Shown here piece by piece: positions 8,101 to 10,941 of a DNA stretch of 10,941 nucleotides. Origin of the DNA: an uncultured Lachnospiraceae bacterium. Lineage in GTDB: Bacteria > Bacillota > Clostridia > Lachnospirales > Lachnospiraceae. The notes beneath the pieces are model-generated. The model worked only from the letters and a program-made list of their open reading frames with translations. It was not told where the DNA came from and ran no database searches. The stretch covers positions 1-10,941 of the forward strand of contig CAJUAE010000108.1 in the NCBI GenBank assembly GCA_910583965.1. The letters are read 5' to 3'. How positions within the stretch are numbered: the first letter of the stretch is position 1; each line of letters opens with the position of its first letter. Both the position numbers and the translations under genes were made by a program.

Positions 8101-10941
8101 GAATAAACGCCTCTGCCTCAAAAGAATCCCCAACTTTCATATGTCGATCAGATGTATTTATCGTAATGCCAGAGGTATTTCTAGTAACTGTGACAAATAC
8201 ACTCTTTTTCACACCGTCTGCAATAACTGTAATAAATGTTGTTCCTGTAGTTTTGGCAATAACTCGCCTTTTGTTAGGGTCTGTTGTCTGCACTCCCGTT
8301 ACCTCAGAAGTTTCTATATAATCTTCCAATTCTACGATATCATCATTAGAAACTTCAAATACGGGTTTCTGCTTGTTTCCTGACACTGTAATCACTGTTG
8401 ATTTTCCACTTTCTGCTCCATCAACATACAACGTATCTGTGATTATTTGCAAGTCAAAATCATTAACTGTTTCTTCTTCTTTGTAGCCAAGATTAATCCT
8501 TGCATAAGATCTTCCCCAGTTCTCACCATAATCAGTGACAGTCATATCATACAGTCGGTCCTTCTTTTCTAGGCTGTCATAAAATTCTTTTGTAAAATAA
8601 TAAAAATTGCCCTCGGTTGTAGAAGGAATCGTAATTCTATCAATCACATCTGTATTTTCTGTCGCATAGATTGTCAAGGTTGCAGGCAAGGCCAAATTTT
8701 GAATATTAATACCAATTACGCGATTGTTTGCTAATACTGGAAGGCCTTTGTTAGAAGATATAGACTTTCTTTCACCTTTAGTGTCACTATAGTACTCTTT
8801 ATTGAGGTTGGACATCTTATACGGATGACCTAATTCTTTATGTGTCATCAGTATATAGTAGTCTTTAAATGCCTTATTTCTATCCAGCCCTGTAATATTC
8901 ATAAAGACACTATCTGTATATCTTTCTGTCACCACTGTGCTGATTCCTGTCACTTCTCCACCATTAATTTCGGTCAATTTAATATCAAAGTCATCGCTCT
9001 CTGCGCAGTTTGGCGTTTTTATATAAACTTGTATTGTGTTATCATCAATCCAAGAAAGCGCGTAGGTATCAAGAACAAATTTTCCGTAATTAGATGCAAT
9101 CACTTCAAATGTATGAGAAGTATATGATTTGCCATCTCTTATAATTCTTACAGTGTGGCTTCCAAGTGATAACTTTTGTGTAGGAATCCATACCTGAATG
9201 CGTGTTCCTTTTGCACCATCTTCTCGATGCCACTCACTTGCATAGACAGCTACTTCTCCACTGTATCCGTCTATTGATGCCTTTAATGTATCATTGCTGA
9301 TTCCAGCTTCTGTATCATAGTAATAAAAATCATGTCTTTCTGCATTCTTTGAGATTACTGTGGGAGCGTCCCAATACTCTGTAGCAGTTGCTTTCTGACT
9401 GACAGTAAACTCTTTATGATATGTAACCCCTCCTGTTTCTTTTAACCTCACAAAATATTTTCCTTCTTTTAACGCGCCCTTCGGAGTAAGATATTCTATG
9501 CTCTCTGTCAACCCCTTTCGTGTGACCTCCAATTCTTCTGTAGCATCTTCACTCTCGACAATACTAAACTTTACTGCTTTTCCATTTAGGTCTACTGTAA
9601 CACCCACTTCCACAGCATTCAATACATTATTATACTCTGCATAATAAATACCGCTTTCTAACAATGCCTCAAACTTAGTCTGTGTAAAATCAATATTTCC
9701 TGATTTTTTGGAGATAGTTACTATAATTTCCTTTCCTGCTTTTTCCCAGCCTCCTTCCTTTCGGAACTTTACAATATAACCAGACTGTACTGTTTTATAA
9801 TCGATTCGCTGTGTTGATAAAGGCGCTGAAGTTATCTTATCTTTAAAGTCAAATTGTATATCCAATGGATCAAAACCAGAGCCTTGAATATATAGATATA
9901 CAAAACCACTTGTATTATCATAGTCTGTGCCCAATACACATTTCGTAACAACTGCTTTTGAAGAAACCTCTATAACATTGCCTAACAGCATATCAGAATT
10001 ATCTTTCAGTATCAGGCGAATATCATAGTTGCCTATTTCAAGTGCATTCTTTTCTATAGGTAAAACCCATGTCGTCTTATATAAAATGTTTCCTTCATAC
10101 TTATACCCATTTCCGATACCCGAATAACGAGGATCTTCATTCTGAGGTACTTCTGAACTAATTTGTTCAGAACGTGCAACAATATCTCCATTTGGCGCAA
10201 TAATCTGAACAGATTTGATATTATCCTCCTCTGGATTATAAAGAGTTACCTCTATTGTATCCTCCGTTGTAGAAATATAATATTTATCTGCTTCTAAAAA
10301 TATATTTGCAGCTTCTGTTCTAAACTCAAACTTTTTACTTACCAGTTCGTTAACAGGTTCTGATGTCAGTGAATCTATCAGCTTGACCGTTAATGTATGT
10401 GATCCTATTGAAATATTCTTATCTTGCAGAGAAATACGATAATAGTCATCTTCATCTTTTATTGCTTTAAAGAGTGTTTCATCAATATAAAAGTCAACCC
10501 TAACTCTATCTTCTGGTATTTCACATCCTTTTAATTTCACAAAGATATCTTTTGCATTTTCATAATAATAGTATGTCAATTCCGATTCAACATAAAGCAG
10601 CTTTTTGTAATCTGGCAACGGAGTAATCTCTGGTTCTGTTGTTTCTTCCTCTGTACTGGCAGTTTCTGTCTCTGAACTATCTGTGTCCATCTCAAGGGTC
10701 TCTATAACTTCAATGATATCTTCAGTTTCTTCCACATCTAACGTTTCCGAAATCTCTGATGTTTCCAGTGCTTCTGACCCTTCCATTGTCGTTGTTTCTA
10801 ATGTACTTGATTCTTCTGTTGTTGATGTTTCCAGAGTGCTTGGTTCTTCTGTCGTTGACATTCCTTCTGTCATTGACATTTCTTCTGTCATACTCATCTC
10901 GTCGGTCATTGATAACGTTTCCAGCGTATCCGCTTCCTCAG
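5135..10941 (-). CDS. Giant secreted multidomain protein with Ig-like (BIG_2-type) modules, 5'-truncated by window edge
   Basis: The frame is open from the right edge to a TAA stop at 5135-5137 (1,934 residues visible). In-frame sense codons continue upstream of the first visible ATG at 10909, so the true start and any signal peptide lie outside the window. Visible residues 1 to about 106 are a Ser/Thr/Glu-rich stalk with short tandem repeats. Then come about-100-residue beta-rich modules whose last strands share a pattern L-x-x-G-(S/N/K)-(H/Y)-x-(V/L/I)-(R/K) (near residues 177, 297, 490 and 590). BIG_2-like domains lie near 835-920, 927-1010 and 1225-1305, with the typical 'GTxxITxxADG' and 'SSDxxVATV' signatures. 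The last 500 residues contain further modules, two ending in a G-x-Y-K-(L/V) strand. There is no enzyme motif, LPxTG-like signal, C-terminal hydrophobic helix or SLH/choline-binding repeat; it ends in VNMTITVK. Likely an extracellular adhesin or structural surface protein; the exact function is not recognised. A terminator-like hairpin follows the stop. Confidence 0.9.
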   Translation of the reverse strand, partial: EEADTLETLSMTDEMSMTEEMSMTEGMSTTEEPSTLETSTTEESSTLETTTMEGSEALETSEISETLDVEETEDIIEVIETLEMDTDSSETETASTEEETTEPEITPLPDYKKLLYVESELTYYYYENAKDIFVKLKGCEIPEDRVRVDFYIDETLFKAIKDEDDYYRISLQDKNISIGSHTLTVKLIDSLTSEPVNELVSKKFEFRTEAANIFLEADKYYISTTEDTIEVTLYNPEEDNIKSVQIIAPNGDIVARSEQISSEVPQNEDPRYSGIGNGYKYEGNILYKTTWVLPIEKNALEIGNYDIRLILKDNSDMLLGNVIEVSSKAVVTKCVLGTDYDNTSGFVYLYIQGSGFDPLDIQFDFKDKITSAPLSTQRIDYKTVQSGYIVKFRKEGGWEKAGKEIIVTISKKSGNIDFTQTKFEALLESGIYYAEYNNVLNAVEVGVTVDLNGKAVKFSIVESEDATEELEVTRKGLTESIEYLTPKGALKEGKYFVRLKETGGVTYHKEFTVSQKATATEYWDAPTVISKNAERHDFYYYDTEAGISNDTLKASIDGYSGEVAVYASEWHREDGAKGTRIQVWIPTQKLSLGSHTVRIIRDGKSYTSHTFEVIASNYGKFVLDTYALSWIDDNTIQVYIKTPNCAESDDFDIKLTEINGGEVTGISTVVTERYTDSVFMNITGLDRNKAFKDYYILMTHKELGHPYKMSNLNKEYYSDTKGERKSISSNKGLPVLANNRVIGINIQNLALPATLTIYATENTDVIDRITIPSTTEGNFYYFTKEFYDSLEKKDRLYDMTVTDYGENWGRSYARINLGYKEEETVNDFDLQIITDTLYVDGAESGKSTVITVSGNKQKPVFEVSNDDIVELEDYIETSEVTGVQTTDPNKRRVIAKTTGTTFITVIADGVKKSVFVTVTRNTSGITINTSDRHMKVGDSFEAEAFIQPSSADDPTQIISFTSSDNNILYVKKLTDRTARVTALKAGTAMLRATLKGTPYTVAVTISITDSFPLYDKKEIKIKEVGIVSYIENVDRALSYCKLPKGWEWNNGDLILTASDELQYCWATYTEEGYQPFSARLPVAATRIVGIDITGKKLINQGQKETYQITYQCIGADINTSKFKERLTTNCVRTSEENIAAVETLEWDNLVIAAMDKTSGGTANFSLTLAIDQGTSQGADLFVKDFSVEVPLTDCVNNVKVKPVKLGNEKFTYVETQDRMEVDQKDVRDAKNKYSIKLEAEATINGKLAPNIKFDWESSDKTVATVAVNDNNEVILTVKKEGTVEITAKAKDKGECTGTLRVNIMDYAPILETSSVTINKYYIYGTKLGLQEQNGNKIVSVNVLEKEGDQDRSSLNFSVSAPIEGISTLRLKSGAPVLSASRKIVSNCKLEVVTEKGKYPYSLKVTTDVTKPSATLKLKTKANLFYKDAEAVYTISSKYDIQSIEIPEVDGIGFNGSYHRSNGTITFQAKGLDSSTVSQFSSKSVKKVQFNITFADYTQPQSMELTIATENKKPSLSLTGMVVCPGISSGVINVINSKTKEQIPLDNTMTLAVTKPQNSGINLTINRNGSASVDYLGAKNVSYTTELKSSNWTQAVNPKGKITYVTSPDKLSLSLGSKQLTLNMATNITANGMNTIPISVNGSDIAITKLTYGGSAAKLIDTDKYLACDFRPSSQGIRSISLGLNAGKRGTVKAGTYKLDLFATIRLLEQEITIKKATLTIKLTEADKAKITLASPKGKINLVDRENTSVIYTPKVSGIDSTVRSVSVEGENAEYFTASLNADNKVEVKLKTGKAMSSKQSYPITIQSVLQNGYKISSTVKIKPVNTLPKIVLTPAKCSLYRNNSNKYTVSVSLKNSNIDIDNITGIKIDPSNKKNANSFLLVNNISKNGTVSFNLAGDRTQIKKGQYKVKCLVSFRDADPEAKPATVNMTITVK
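10745..10897 (-). repeat. Short tandem coding repeats in the Ser/Thr/Glu stalk (18-bp and 33-bp units)
   Basis: On the coding strand, three near-identical 18-base units (10897-10880, 10879-10862, 10861-10844) encode MSMTEE, MSMTEG and MSTTEE. Three 33-base units follow (10843-10811, 10810-10778, 10777-10745) encoding PSTLETSTTEE, SSTLETTTMEG and SEALETSEISE. A related TLETLSMTDE stretch sits just upstream at the window edge. The repeats are in frame, so copy-number change would lengthen or shorten the stalk without breaking the protein. The low-complexity region is acidic and hydroxyl-rich, as in extended cell-surface linkers. Confidence 0.85.

Noticed and set aside
5145..9127. Several plus-strand open frames of 80-126 codons
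   Set aside because: They lie inside the giant minus-strand gene, have no ribosome binding site I could see, and read as antisense shadows of repetitive beta-strand coding sequence.
10745..10897. CRISPR-like array
   Set aside because: The repeats are short, contiguous, in frame and without spacers; they encode a low-complexity protein stalk.
10898..10909. ATG at 10909 as the start of the giant protein
   Set aside because: The frame stays open to the window edge with the same TLET-type repeat content, there is no ribosome binding site ahead of it, and no signal peptide follows; the gene clearly begins further upstream.

Overview
The window comes from a low-GC Gram-positive bacterium, most likely a gut-type Clostridia member of the Lachnospiraceae (Roseburia/Butyrivibrio-like). 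This is inferred from AT-rich DNA, strong GGAG-type ribosome binding sites, a class B sortase, and large secreted proteins built from bacterial Ig-like and LRR_5/BspA-type repeats. No species can be named from the sequence alone.

All three large genes lie on the minus strand and form a cell-surface locus. In transcription order (right to left): (1) 10941-5135 is the 3' part (1,934 visible codons) of a giant secreted protein. It starts in a Ser/Thr/Glu low-complexity stalk with short tandem repeats and continues as a string of beta-sandwich/Ig-like modules. It stops without any cell-wall sorting signal or membrane anchor. (2) 5134-4936 holds a long AT-rich hairpin just after that gene, then a sigma-A-like promoter and a small palindrome in front of the sortase. 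(3) 4935-3733 is a complete class B sortase with all three catalytic residues and an unusual cytoplasmic extension of about 145 residues ahead of its single membrane segment. (4) 3732-3278 is a 455-base gap with no large gene. It has a 17-bp palindrome and a series of ribosome binding site/ATG pairs that open only tiny reading frames. (5) 3277-1 is the 5' part (1,092 codons) of a secreted leucine-rich-repeat protein with a signal peptide, a novel-looking N-terminal region, a helical segment and LRR_5 repeats. It runs off the left edge with no stop.

The simplest reading is a surface-display module: a membrane sortase flanked by two very large exported proteins, any of which could take part in adhesion to host or substrate. 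The link between the sortase and these neighbours is inferred from position. The giant protein shows no sorting signal at its C-terminus, and the C-terminus of the LRR protein is outside the window. No mobile elements, RNA genes or CRISPR arrays were seen, and no plus-strand gene is supported.
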